64,000 bases of DNA from positions 186,001 through 250,000 of the forward strand of contig JAYJMM010000007.1 of the NCBI GenBank assembly GCA_037349105.1, in the 5' to 3' direction. The translations under genes were made by a program, and so were the position numbers. A model generated the notes under the pieces. The model saw only the letters and a list, made by a program, of their open reading frames with translations. It was not told the DNA's origin and made no database searches. Source of the DNA: Limnomonas spitsbergensis (lineage: Eukaryota > Chlorophyta > Chlorophyceae > Chlamydomonadales). Positions 1 to 11,385 of the stretch are shown piece after piece (position 1 is the stretch's first letter; each line of letters opens with the position of its first letter).

Positions 1-287
1 AATGTACAAATAAAAGCAGTTCAAAGGCCTTCAAACTTTCCGTAGACTCTGGGGAAGAGGTGGGGGTCAGGAAAATTGAGTGTTGATGTGTTTTGGAGAT
101 TTTCTGGGGTGCGTGTTTCACCGGGAGGACCCCGGAAGTCCCAGGGTCAGTCAGAGACGTGCTGTAATTTGTCGTAACTAGCAATCCTCTGGCCCACCTT
201 CTCCACCCATGCAGCACCACCCCGGCAGATTTCTATGCCTCAGGTACCAGGAATTATGGGCAGCAAATTAATTTGGCATTCAGTACA

Positions 288-450
288 TATTAGCGTGTGG
301 CAGGCCCCTTATGGGGTCATCTGGGTGGCCACCACTAGGCCGATGGGCATCAATCCTTGACAAACATGAATTTGTGAGTAGCAGGTATTTTTGTACTAGG
401 ACGCCCCCGGTCGAGGGCTGTGTTATGTAGCTGAAGAGTAGCTGATGCAC
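288..450 (-). repeat. Dispersed repeat A, reverse copy
   Basis: This copy has the family landmarks in reverse order: gtgtggcaggcc, a 'ccaccactaggccgatggg' block, and the AGCTGA-rich head at its right end. Family A is described in the findings. Confidence 0.6.
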
Positions 451-550
451 CTTCAAATAAACATGTTTCCCTTGCCCTGCAGGTTTATCGTCGAGTGGGC
501 GGGCGTGAGGAGGTGATGATTGAGAGCAGGAGACGGAACACATCACTAGA

Positions 551-800
551 GTCGGTGCTGTCTCAGCAGAAGCAGCAGTTTGGATCCAAGGGTTAAGTGA
601 AGGAACAATGTAGATCCAAGGATTCACAGGATGAGCAGTTTGGATCCAAGGGTTGACAGAAGCGGCAGGTTGGATCCAAAGTTGACTGAAGCAGTAGCTT
701 GGATTGAGGGGTTAGTAGAGGCAGCACCTTGGATTCAAGGTTTCACTGGAGCAGCACTTTTGATGAAAGGATCAATGTAGAAGCAGTTTTGGGCCCAAGC
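551..800. repeat. 30-bp tandem repeat, about 8 degenerate copies
   Basis: The motif TGGATCCAAGG recurs at 581, 611, 641 and 671, then in decayed form at about 700, 730, 760 and 790. The period is 30 bp and copies weaken to the right. The unit also carries 'agcagcag' before the motif. No gene is recognised around it. Confidence 0.85.
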
Positions 801-1350
801 ATAAACAGAAACGACAGAAGCATCAGTGGAGGTCAACGAGTTGAATTTGTTAGGTGAATGGAGTTGAGACAATGTTAAGACTGTATTATGTAGGACCTCA
901 GAAGTCCACTGCCTTTGCACCGGTTTGTTTGAGTCAGCCTACATTTGCAAAATGGCTCGTTAATTTATGCTGTCCAGGAGATACTGAGAAAACGTTTGGC
1001 ATGGATTTGGGGAATGACAGATTGGCAGGGTGCATTGATGATGCATGCGTTCGTTGGGGTAGGTTGCAAGGTGCACGGGCAGGGAAAACCCTCCCCCAAC
1101 CCTTCAACCTGGATCATTGTTTTCATTCCTATACCATAGACACATGTTCTTGGAGAGATCTGGCCACACTGAATAGAAACATGTTGGCCAACACTGTCTT
1201 TACCAATCCGCGCTCTCTGTGCATCCTTATGGCTTTCCCTGGCTGGTTGTTTCTAGCATACCGTCATGCTTCATATCCTGCACAGCCGCCCTGTCTTTAC
1301 TCCGGATCATGCCGATAAATTCAAGAATCACATACTCTTTTGGAAACGGG
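801..1350. other. No recognisable gene
   Basis: Open frames here (up to about 150 codons) show no domain, no splice-phase continuity and no repeated motif. I see nothing to annotate between the 30-bp array and the G-box near 1357. Confidence 0.5.
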
Positions 1351-1356
1351 ACGAAG

Positions 1357-1512
1357 CACGTGCACACCTGATGAGGGAAACAGGCAGGATCACACGTTCT
1401 GACGCATTGGACCGCTCAGCGAACGCCTTTGTCCCGCTTGTGCAGCCGGCCACATGGATCCGCCTTGGGGTCTGCTTCCGGTGGATTAATAATTTTGGAA
1501 TTTGTATAAAAG
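1357..1512 (+). promoter_or_regulatory. Candidate G-box and TATA box upstream of Rubisco activase
   Basis: A palindromic CACGTG (G-box core) lies at 1357-1362 and a good TATA box, TATAAAAG, at 1505-1512. Both face the Rubisco activase gene. Transcription from this TATA would begin near 1535, about 640 bp before the start codon I favour, so a 5' UTR intron would be needed. A GTAAGC donor near 1758 and acceptor-like AGs around 1930-2140 make that possible. The G-box is a known light-response motif in plants, but its use here is inference. Confidence 0.35.
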
Positions 1513-2172
1513 GGCCGGACGCGCAAGCTGGGTTGCCCTTCCAGCCTCACCAAGGTGCATGTGATGCATTTTCCCAGAAAAAGGCGGAATTCAAATGTCT
1601 GCTCCCTCCAAGCATATAGCTGCCACTGCTACCATCGCTTCAGAAGGTTCCAGGGTCTTAGGGCCCCCCTTCCTCGCTCCAAACATATGAAACGTACCTT
1701 ACACCTCAAGATCTGTAGCCCAACAGCTAACGGTGGCAGACATGATAGCTCATACGGGTAAGCAGATCTTGCAGCGCAGAGTTAGTTTGGAACCAAGAAT
1801 GCTGGTAGAAGCCATGCTGCTGCTGTTGCTACTGCTGTGTTCTTACTGAGTCAGCCTGCTGGGCAGACAGGCTTTTACATTTGAGACTTCCCCCTCCTTC
1901 CCCGCCTCCTTCCTCCCCTGTTCTTCAGACTGTCATGCTTCACGCTCCTCTGAAGTCCATGGAAAACCATTTCGACAGGAGTAAACTCTACTACCGAATG
2001 CCATCGTCAGCAGTGCCCTCCCTCTGACCCAAGCCGATGAACAGGAGCCGCGAACGTAAAACCCTATACCCCATTCTAACACTTCCCAACCCTGCTACTT
2101 TATCTTCGCAAACGCACAGGCGCAGAGCACTTTCACAGTCCTTTCCAAATTCATCCACTCTCATTTAACAAG

Positions 2173-4378
2173 ATGCAGAGCATTAAGATGAGGAACAGGT
2201 GGAGTGTGTTTGGATGACATCGCTCGAAATTATGTCCTCATGGACGCTTGTTCATGCGACCTGACCTCTGCTATCATCTGCCTTTTACAGCGCTATTTCT
2301 GGCCAGAAGGTCAACACCTTTGCATCTGCGAAGTCCGTGAGGGTAAGTGGTGACACGCCTTATCCTTTGGACATTTTGGGGTCCTGAACGGAACTGCTGT
2401 TGCACCTCCGCAGAATGTTGGGCACCTGCAGACCGTCGCGGCCTCCAAGTCACAGGTTGGACGCTGGAAAGGCATGGACGCTGGAATGGACACCTCTGAT
2501 GATCAGGTAATTTTTGGCCGCCCTATCGTACCCAGTGGATCAGATGCCCGTTGATACTCCTACGATAGGTATCAGTATCAATTGGACCGTGATGCCGACG
2601 ATTCTCTGGCCTCGTAGGAGGACATCTCTCGCGGCAGGGAGATGGTCGACTCTCTGTTCCAGGGCCCCGGTGGCTCAGGTGGCACCCACAACGCTATCAT
2701 GAACTCCACCGAGTACCTGTCCCAGGCTAAGCGCGACTTCAACAACATCGAGGAGGGATTCTACATTTCGCCCGCCTTCCTTGACAAGCTTACCATCCAT
2801 GTTGCCAAGAACTTCATGGATCTGCCCAAGATCAAGGTCCCCCTCATTCTCGGAATCTGGGGAGGCAAGGGACAGGGAAAGACCTTCCAGGTGGGTGCTG
2901 AGACCCTGGCTTTGCATTTTGAACTCTGTGACATTGTCGAAAGTACGTCCTAGGGATCCCAGATGCCGGCATGCATATATTTCCTCTGATGTGCTAGTGC
3001 TGCCTGCATGACATGGCATGTGTTCCAATATACCTCTTTCACCCTAATGCTGACGTCCTATCCTTCATTTCATATGCAGTGCTCCCTGGCATTCAAGAAG
3101 CTGGGAATCTCTCCCGTTGTCATGTCTGCTGGTGAGCTCGAGTCTGGCAATGCCGGCGAGCCTGCCAAGCTCATCCGCCAGCGTTACCGTGAGGTAAGGC
3201 TAGCATGAGGTTTGCTGGCCTCTCAAAGATGCAATTGAAGCCCTGGCTTTGATATGCTCTCTGCCGAGCCAAATGATGTGTGGCCTGACCCGCGGTTTTC
3301 TTTCTGCAGGCATCTGACACCGTGAAGAAGGGCAAGATGTGCTCCCTGTTCATCAACGATCTGGACGCTGGTGCAGGTCGCATGGGCGCTGCCACCCAGT
3401 ACACTGTCAACAACCAGATGGTTAACGCCACCCTGATGAACATTGCTGATAACCCAACCAACGTCCAGGTAAGACCTCACCTGCATTGATGCTGCACATA
3501 CTGAAGTATGTTCCCAATGCGAGCATGTGAACGCCCTCACTTACAAATGCATGGTTCCTGATTTGTTTGCCCCTGATCCTATTCAGCTGCCCGGAGTCTA
3601 CAAAAACGAGGAGATCCCCCGCGTGCCTATCATCTGTACCGGTAAGGGACCGCAAGCATCCAGTTATGTTCATTACTTCTGCTTGTGGAATGGTTGGCGG
3701 TCAGCTCTAATTCAGTTTGATGCCTCTGCTTTGTTGAGGCGCTTCTCACCCCTCCTTGCCCGTTTCGCCTAACCAGGTAACGATTTCAGCACCCTGTACG
3801 CGCCCCTCATCCGAGATGGACGCATGGAGAAGTACTACTGGAACCCCACCCGGGAGGACCGCATTGGTGTGTGCATGGGTATCTTCCAGGAGGATGCGGT
3901 CAACCGCCAGGATGTGGAGCAGCTGGTGGACTCCTTCCCTGGACAGTCAATTGATTTCTTCGGAGCCCTGCGCTCTCGCGTCTACGACGACAAGGTATAT
4001 GTTGCACGGGTGGCTTGGGGTTTACCACAACGCGATGTTTGCATTGAAGTCTACAGATGCTGCCCTGCCGCGCTTGTTTTTTGTAATTGCTGCCCACTCC
4101 AACCCTGATCTCCTGTTTCTTGTGCGCTGCAGGTCCGCGCCTTTGTCAAGGACCTGGGTGTTGAGAACATGGGCAAGCGCCTGATCAACAGCAGGGAAGG
4201 CAAGGTGGACTTCGAGAAGCCCTCCATGAGCCTTCCTATCCTGATGAAGTATGGACAGGCCGTCGTGCAGGAGCAGGAGAACGTGAAGCGTGTGCAGCTA
4301 GCGGAGGAGTACCTGAGCGGTGCCTCCCTGGCAGGTTCCTCGGGCACATCTCTGCCCGAGGGATTCTCCGCTAAGTAA
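2173..4378 (+). CDS. RCA: Rubisco activase, chloroplast precursor
   Basis: This AAA+ ATPase uses ATP to remove inhibitory sugar phosphates from Rubisco in the chloroplast stroma. Nine exons join in phase: 2173-2198, 2291-2342, 2414-2506, 2618-2890, 3080-3193, 3310-3468, 3587-3641, 3777-3994 and 4133-4378, giving 411 aa. That is close to the Chlamydomonas protein. The start [16 protein letters not shown] lies in a 26-nt first exon and reads like an algal transit peptide. The Walker A motif GGKGQGKT ends exon 4 and the Walker B motif LFINDLDA is in exon 6. The N-terminal segment [16 protein letters not shown] is characteristic of the family. The protein ends shortly after the AAA+ lid region at SLPEGFSAK, so it lacks the redox-regulated cysteine extension of the plant alpha isoform. 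No frame breaks were seen. Identification is secure; the first exon is slightly less so. Confidence 0.97.
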
Positions 4379-4586
4379 ATGGCTGTCACTGGGATCTTGT
4401 GATACCTTGTGCGAGGTAGCATGAATAGATTTGACGCAAAAGTGTACCAATCCCTTTTTTTGTTTTCTGCATGGGTTACCGCCCATCAGTGTACATTTGA
4501 GCCCGTAAGCTCCCCTTCCTTTACCCATATCCATGAGTCATGGTCAGCATAGGCCTTGAGCTTTCATGAAAAATCTTCTGTTTGGT

Positions 4587-4591
4587 TGTAA
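4587..4591 (+). terminator. Putative polyadenylation signal of Rubisco activase
   Basis: TGTAA, the usual green-algal poly(A) signal, lies about 210 bp after the stop codon in an A/T-richer stretch. Confidence 0.45.
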
Positions 4592-4599
4592 ACCCAATC

Positions 4600-5134
4600 T
4601 TAAAGTTATTATACCTGGCATAATTTTCGATAGCTGTTATTAACCTGATACCGTTTGCAGAAAAATAGCTGTGGACGTCAGGAGGAAAATGACGCCTTCA
4701 ATGAGTTAGACTCTGAGCCTCTTTTGATAACTTCTCCCAGAAGAATAGGGCGGGCACTGGAGTCTGATACTGAAACGCGAAAGGATGAAGAAAATATGGC
4801 ATTAATCAGACTCATGGGGGCGCCCGTGTCCAATAGCAAGGCCAGTCAGACACGATGGTATGAACGCAGGTGAGGCACTGACTGTGGTCCTGAATTGGGT
4901 TTCCACTTGTCTAGGATTAAGATTTATGGCCCTGTCAGTTCACATCCCAGGAGAAGAATTAGGATGTAATCCCCGCATCACTCAAAAGTCAGCTAGAACC
5001 CAGAGCGGTTGATCCAATGACATGCTGAGACAGGGTGCCCCGGACTTAACTTGACGGTAATCTTAAGGAAAGCATGATCGAGGCAGCCATTGGCATGCAT
5101 GCTCACCGAACACACGTTAGGTCTGCATGTGTAG
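4600..5134. other. Short intergenic stretch, no supported gene
   Basis: A 72-codon open frame at 4655-4873 has ordinary composition but no recognisable domain and no flanking splice continuity. Nothing else is evident before repeat C at 5135. Confidence 0.4.
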
Positions 5135-5260
5135 AAAGTGCACACCCACTGGGCCCTGCTGAACGCTCGGCCACGTGGGGCTGGTAGGGAATGACTAGGC
5201 TCAATTCCAGCTACCATGCACAGCCTGGGCCATGGTGCAGCAATGCCATCCTCCTATGTG
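5135..5260 (-). repeat. Dispersed repeat C, reverse copy
   Basis: About 125 bp matching, in reverse, the copies at 8633, 13908 and 55319. It includes the conserved tail 'cactgggccctgctgaacg' and the 'agctaccatgcacagcc' block. Confidence 0.75.
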
Positions 5261-5618
5261 AGGGGGCAGGATCATGGAACCCGTCTGCATGTGCAGCTGA
5301 TAGCTTGGATGGTGCCAGCAGGCAGCAGTGGTCTATGCCAGTTCATACTTGAAACACATAGACATGCATGCCAGTTACCGGTAAACAGGATAAAGAAATC
5401 GGAATGGAGCATCGTATCGTGATGTCACTGGTCTCTGTGACCTTCAAAGCAAGCACACCCTGCCCCCGCATGTGCGGATATACATGGATAGCCATGGTGA
5501 TAGCCATGCCGATCACTCTGGTCCCGGAGCGCACTCAAATTCCGATAGAGCACCTAGAGCACTGCCGCAAAAAAGCTGTGACGAACTTCAGTTGCAGGTT
5601 AGATTTCAAAGCCTTTCG

Positions 5619-8140
5619 ATGGCTTCGCGAGGGAGAGGCAGAGGAGGTAGAGGAGGAGGAGGACGCGGAGGTCCCCCCGGGGGCCCGGTCATACGTGATG
5701 ACGATGGGACAGGTAACACTCTCGACCACTACGAGCGAACTAAAGTTCTGCTAGATGCTCTATGTAAATGGATCGTTACGCACCCACCTGCGCTGGATAC
5801 GCAGTGGTGCCCCCAACGCCAATGGGCCCGCCTCCACTCTTCCCAGAGATGGAGCTGCCAGAGCATCCCAAAATAACCCCAAAGGAAACCTTGCTTTTGG
5901 TAAGGACAGTACAGTTGGTCGAGTGTGCGGGAGGTTTGCTTGCCTGGCCTGCAGCCATGCGGGATGTGCAGGAATGCAGCATGCAGCCATGCGGGATGTG
6001 CATGAATGCAGTATGACTCGTGCAGCATGGCATCACTGCAAGCGGATTAGGTGGCCACAGCCTCATCTCAAAACGGCATAGTGCTAAGAGGGCCTTTTTG
6101 CCAAGTTTTACGTTTTGCCTAGCTGCCCTTATCTCGCCCTTGCCCTCATTCCCAGTTGAGACGGCATGACATGGTCAACTACAGCAAGAAGTCGCCCTTT
6201 TATTTGGAAGGGCCCTCCGAAATAAAAGGTGGGTGTCAAATCAATCTGCAGCTGATTCAGCGAGCTTGATTCACATAACTTGCATGTCCTGGTACATGCA
6301 AATCTTGCTGCCTGCGCTTAAGATTAATTGTGCCCTGATTCATCTCGCATATCAGTACCGGTATAGTGCGCCAGACCTTGAACATGTTTCTTCATTTTCT
6401 TCCCTCGTGTCAACGCAGATGGTCCGGACGCTGGGGTGGAGCGGTACGCGGACCGAAGCAAGGCGCTGAAGCGGGAAAGGCAGCCACTGAGCGATGTTAT
6501 GACTTTGATTCCTGAATACTTCCCGGAGGAGCTGTATGGCACTGGAGATAAGCGGTAGGAGGTTTGGAGCTGATTTATGAGCTTGAAGTTGGGGGAGTTT
6601 GAAATACGATGCTTGGCATCTATGTTCGTTTTAGTGTACACCAGGACACCTTTTGACAGGCTGCTGGGCAGCCACTGCTGATTCGATGGGGACCAAACCT
6701 TGATCGGCCAATGGCTCAAGTAGCAAGGCTTAAAGCACCAGGATCCCCTGGGCATTAGCTTTTGCTTGGATGTAGGTGAAGCGCCCTAACCAGTGAAAAT
6801 GTCCCTTGCTCTCCATCCCTTGCGAGTGATTTCGGCCTTCCTCGTTAGTCTTAACTTCTGCATGCCAATTCAGTCACCTGCTGTGTTGCATTTTCTGCAC
6901 CCAGGGCGTTGCGAATGACGAAAGCTCGAGAAGCCTTTTGGAAGGCTCAGGGCAAGAAGGAGGAGGCCACAGGTAGGCTCACATATAGAGCCAAAGAGAA
7001 AATTGCCAACATATCAAGTAATGCGTAGCTTCAATGGACCCTCCCCCCCCCAAGAAGACCTGGTCTCCGTCTTTCTTAATCTTCCCCTGCCTGGCTCTTG
7101 AACGTCATCAACATTGCTCAGGCTTGCAACGGCTGGATCTCCTGTCTCGGTCTTGCCTAATCTTGCCCTGCCTGGCTCTTCAACGTCATCAACATTGCTC
7201 AGGCTTGCAACGGCTGGATCTCCTGTCTCGGTCTTGCCTAATCTTGCCCTGCCTGGCTCTTCAACGTCATCAACATTGCTCAGGCTTGCAACGGCTGGAT
7301 CTCCTGTCTCGGTCTTGCCTAATCTTGCCCTGCCTGGCTCTTCAAGGTCATCAACATTGCTCAGACTTGCAACGGCTGGATCTCCTGTCTCAGTCTTGCC
7401 TGGTCTTGCCCTGCCTGGCTCCTGAACGTCATCAACATTGCTCAGGCTTGCAACGGCTGGATCTCCTGTCTTCATCTCTCTAAATCTTGACTGTCTGGCT
7501 CCTGAACTCTGTCTCTCATAACCTTGCCCCACCTGGCTCCTGAACTCTGTCAACATTGCTCAGGCTTGCAGCGGTTGGATCTCCTGGCTCAAATGGAGAG
7601 CAAGGCTGGGGCTCAGGGCGGTGGAGCTGGGGGTGCCGGGGCTGATGATGCACCCATTGAGGATGCCATCGTGGACACAGATGAAGAGGAGGACATGGAG
7701 AACGATGACTACTACCAAGTAAGAGGGAGGGTAAACGGACCAAGGATGCCGCCTACTGCTCTATGCTGCCTGCACCCTTCTTTACTCACCATGTCACAGT
7801 GAGTGACCTTAAATTCAGCTTCTGGCTCCATGCTGGGTGCACCCTGCCCTTCTCACCAAGTCCTAGGCTGTGACCAAGAATTCAATCCACGCTGGCTGCA
7901 CCCTGTCCCTCTTGATGGCCTCATCAATACTCGGAGCTCACATAACGCAACCTGATGTTGGTGCACCATGCATCGATTGTGATGCCCTGTTGGATAATGA
8001 CATCTTGTTAATAATCATTCACCACTCCTGTCACCTGAGTCTTTCACCCGCTTTCATTGTAGGGAGAACACTTCGATGATGATGAAGGCTATGACGACGG
8101 TGGAGATGATGGCGGAGGAGACGATGGGCCTGTGTACTAG
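5619..8140 (+). CDS. RNA polymerase III subunit RPC7/RPC31-like
   Basis: This is predicted to be the small acidic subunit of the Pol III initiation subcomplex, which transcribes tRNA and 5S rRNA genes in the nucleus. Seven exons join in phase: 5619-5712, 5805-5899, 6156-6228, 6419-6554, 6905-6972, 7564-7718 and 8063-8140, giving 232 aa. The N-terminus is the family's Gly/Arg run (MASRGRGRGGRGGGGRGG). It is followed by PPPLFPEMELPEHP, the SPFYLE motif of exon 3, and a basic segment. The tail is strongly acidic (DTDEEEDMENDDYYQ, then Asp-rich GEHFDDDEGYDD) and ends PVY. Order, length and acidic tail all fit RPC31/RPC7. Intron 5 is filled with 81-bp repeats copied from the exon 6 acceptor. Exon 3 was found only by phase and motif, so it is the least certain. 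Confidence 0.85.
6628..6740 (-). repeat. Dispersed repeat A, reverse copy in RPC7-like intron 4
   Basis: Contains the family landmarks 'ggcagccactgctgattcg' and 'ggggaccaaaccttgatcgg' in reverse-copy order. Confidence 0.7.
7085..7563 (+). repeat. 81-bp tandem repeat copied from the exon 6 splice acceptor
   Basis: The motif ACATTGCTCAG recurs at 7111, 7192, 7273, 7354 and 7435, exactly 81 bp apart, and a degenerate copy abuts the true acceptor at 7563. Each unit holds a pyrimidine-rich run, CAG, and bases matching the first ~20 nt of exon 6 (gcttgcaacggctggatctc against gcttgcagcggttggatctc). Because 81 is divisible by 3, upstream acceptors would stay in frame until a stop near 7483. Confidence 0.92.
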
Positions 8141-8632
8141 TATTTTTAATGATGGTCGTCACTCGATAATCTGGTTACCTCGCAAATCTAGTTGACCACC
8201 CCAATATGAATCCAGTACATAATTGATCATCCCTTGGTAACAGCGCGATAGTGACATGGATGTCAGCATCCCGTATCACACAATAGCCTCCTAGAGATGC
8301 CTCTTTACGTGCATGGGCCCAAGAGCCACAGTGGAAAGCAAACACGACAAAACTGCAACGCAGGCTACTACCGGTAGGCTAATCTCTAACCCTAACTCCC
8401 TCAGAGTGGAGAGGGCAATCCTGCAATGCAGCCATTAAATTGCAATCTTCATTTTCCGTTCATTCCCAAGTCCCTTTACGTTTATTGTTTCGAGATATTC
8501 ATGAAGATCCTTTGACCGGTGCCATCATTTGAGGCTTGGGCCAAGAAATACCTGGAGATAAATAGGTTATACATGTGTGGCCTTTTTCTCCCCCTGTCTA
8601 GACTGCCGGGCTCTGTGTTCCTGCCCCCCACA

Positions 8633-8760
8633 CAAAGGAGGGTGGCATGGCTGCACTAAGTTCCTGGCTGTGCATGGTAGCAGGAATAGAGCTTGCTCAT
8701 CCCCTGCCAGCCCCACGCAGCCAAGCGTTCAGCAGGGCCCAGCGGGTATGCACCGCAGTC
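8633..8760 (+). repeat. Dispersed repeat C, forward copy
   Basis: It starts aaaggagggtggcatggctg, continues through 'tggctgtgcatggtagcagg' and ends 'agcagggcccagcgggtatg'. It matches the copies at 13908 and 55319 almost base for base. Confidence 0.85.
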
Positions 8761-9362
8761 ATGATCCTTACACAATCTGACCGAGGGTCGCAGCTGTGCT
8801 GCCACCTCGGCCTGCTGCTTGATTGCGGAGAACTTCACCTGCATGGGCCGCAAACAGCGCTGTTTCACTACGCCTCGTGTACATGTCAACAAAACAGCCC
8901 GCAGGGGGCTGGGCAACAACCCCGGTTGCTGTGGCCACCAGCCGGGAGCCAGTCAAGATTGTATCTCAACAGTCTCAGCACTGGCCCCCCCGCGGTCTAT
9001 CAGATGGTCTGATGCACTTTTCAAATAAAACAACCTGGCACCAGTGATTCAGGTTTTCAGTTTTTTTAGTATCATTATTGTTAGGGTAGTGCCGATGGAA
9101 TAATAATGGAATTCACGGTTGCAAGCAACATATTCGAATGGGAAAACACTTTTCAGCCATGAAAAGATATTCGCTTCTGGAGTACAGACATGACAGCTAC
9201 CCCTGCTCTCGAATGCCGACATCACAGATGACCACATAATACAGCAATACACAAAATGCTCTTCAGACATGACAGCTGCCTCATCCCCCAATGCCAAGAT
9301 CAGTTAAGATCACATGATACCTCCTGCCCCCTAGTGTTTGTTTCGTTCTTTCCTCCCAACCC

Positions 9363-9427
9363 TTAAGTTAGGCGCCCACGCGGCCGAGCATTTTGAGCAG
9401 GGCCCAGAGGTGTCACGTCATTGACAT
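9363..9427 (+). repeat. Dispersed repeat B, forward copy
   Basis: A ~62-bp element, ggcgcccacgcggccgagc ... gagcagggcccagaggtgt ... cgtcattgaca. Near-identical copies lie at 17518, 37631 and 38996, and an inverted one at 59022. Confidence 0.85.
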
Positions 9428-9639
9428 GATACCTCCACAAGCCACATCGCACCGCACCTGACGGAGGCGTCCGTCCATCCGCTCCCATTGCCTGTTCGTT
9501 CCGCGGGGCATTAGTGGCCCCTCGCATGCGGTCGCCACATGGCACGTTGAAAGCATAGCTATCGCTGTCAACATTCGTCCCTCTTGATAGAGTCACGTAT
9601 CTGAGGAGGACAACGCATTCGTTTGTATGAAGGATTCAA

Positions 9640-9860
9640 GAGGACACTCAGACAAGCCTGACAAAGAAATGCCATCCTGCTCGACAGTGCTGAGGTAGTG
9701 CATGTGAGGTCGTGCAAGCCAGGCCACTGAGGAGGCGCTGCTGGGCGACCACGGATGGGCCAATTGGGATTTAAGTCGACTTAGGGCTGATGGCCCCAGC
9801 AGCAGGAATTGCTGCGCCATGGCCTGACGGCCATAGGCCGGGTTGTAGCTGAAGAACCCT
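9640..9860 (-). repeat. Dispersed repeat A, reverse copy
   Basis: Shows 'gatgggccaattgggattt', 'ggccccagcagcagg', 'ggccataggccgggttgtag' and an AGCTGAA end, the reverse-copy order of family A. Confidence 0.7.
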
Positions 9861-10460
9861 CTTCTAAACATTGCAGAGCGCACTCACATATTGCCCTCCG
9901 CCTCTGTGACCACATGGACTCGCTGCTGTACGCCATGACTGCAGGTTATGAAAGCAGGCACGTGATTATGATGACGACGTGAGATGCAGATTCTCTGATG
10001 CCTCGTGCGTGCCATGCCTGGTGACTACCGGTGGTAAATATTGAAAATTATGATAGGTCAAATGATAGGTCAAAACGCTGGGAAGTGGTAACATCTGGGT
10101 CTCGATCAGAAAATCCCAACAAAATCCTTACAAAAGTAATGATGACATTTAGGGTGACCGTGTCACTGAATAAGAAACGTCGCCTATGGCCTGCCGGGGG
10201 GGGCGGGGCTGGGGGGGATCTGGATCTACGTTTGTATGTGCGTTATTTGAGGTCGAGGCCAGGTTCAGACGGATAAAAGCCCCGAGTCCCAGCCTATATC
10301 AATAATGCCACCAGCTTGGTGATCATGGGTAGGAACTTTTCCTTACGAACCCCATTGTGACTCCACAATTTGTGTAATGCTTCATAAAGTGCAAAGTGCT
10401 TCCGATCTGCCACCAGCCCACGACATGCTGAGTTGCTGACCCCTGTTTATTTTTGTTCCC

Positions 10461-10637
10461 TCAGCTACAATTCAGCTACATCACCTCCTGCAGTCATGAC
10501 GGCCTAGTGCGGCAGGACCAGCTGCACATGCCACCGGCCGTAGGCCGATCAAGGTTTGGTCCCTGCTGGCCCAGCGGTGGCTGATCTGGCCACCGAGCAG
10601 CCTGCCAAATGTTGTTATGCACACGCTAAATAAACAT
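10461..10637 (+). repeat. Dispersed repeat A, forward full-length copy
   Basis: The head is 'tcagctacaattcagctaca'. The body is 'ggccgtaggccgatcaagg', 'tttggtccctgctggcccag' and 'cggtggc'. The tail is 'acacgctaaataaacattgc'. It is a good reference copy of the family. Confidence 0.85.
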
Positions 10638-10895
10638 TGCTCCTGACCTCGTCCATGCTCCCGCTTTCATCTTCCCATCCTCCCAAACTCCGGGCTGGTA
10701 GTATTTCTCTCCCGTGGCCACATCAATCTACAGGAGACGAAGCAGAGACTTCAGCAGCCTCCAGTATCAGCTGAGCACTTCAACAGGAATTCAGAAAGCT
10801 TGTGTAAGGCTCGAGGAATCTAAAAGCACAGGGCTGCATGCATTTGAATTGTGCTAAGCAGTCCCAGCAGTGGAAAAAGCAAGAGGCAGGCCAGG

Positions 10896-11060
10896 ATATT
10901 TATGTTAGTGTGCCAGACCACCTACGGGAGGCCACTGGGCGCCGCCGCCACTGAGCCGATGGGTAAACGATTTTGACTAGCCCATGGTCTGCGGCCCGAG
11001 CAGCAGGGCCCACTGCCTATGGCCGTAATGTAGCTGAATGGTAGAGATGAAGCGCTCAAA
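10896..11060 (-). repeat. Dispersed repeat A, reverse copy
   Basis: Begins with the reversed tail 'tatttatgttagtgtgcc', has 'ggccactgggcgccg' and 'cccgagcagcagggcccac', and ends with 'ggccgtaatgtagctgaatg'. Confidence 0.8.
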
Positions 11061-11096
11061 TTAGTAAGTATACACTGCTATGCAGCGGAGAAATCT

Positions 11097-11183
11097 GTTA
11101 AGGTTTATAGGGTTTCGCAATGCCACTCAGGACATCTGGAGCCAGATGTCCCGAGTGGCATTGCCAAACCCTGTAGCCTTAAC
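11097..11183. repeat. Long near-perfect hairpin (inverted repeat)
   Basis: Two ~42-bp arms with only a few mismatches are separated by about 2 nt: GTTAAGGTTTATAGGG ... GGACATCTGG on the left, CCAGATGTCC ... CCCTGTAGCCTTAAC on the right. Its core resembles the palindrome at 25048. It could be a foldback element or a small-RNA precursor. Confidence 0.9.
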
Positions 11184-11190
11184 AATTTTA

Positions 11191-11385
<195 letters not shown>

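Noticed and set aside
1555..1761. A small reading frame starting near 1595 just after the TATA box as the first exon of Rubisco activase
   Set aside because: Its possible donors do not give the phase needed by the 2291 exon, whereas the 26-nt exon at 2173 does and reads like the known algal N-terminus.
7014..7556. 180-codon minus-strand frame with 27-residue repeats
   Set aside because: Antisense reading of the 81-bp intronic array, with no ATG context or domain.
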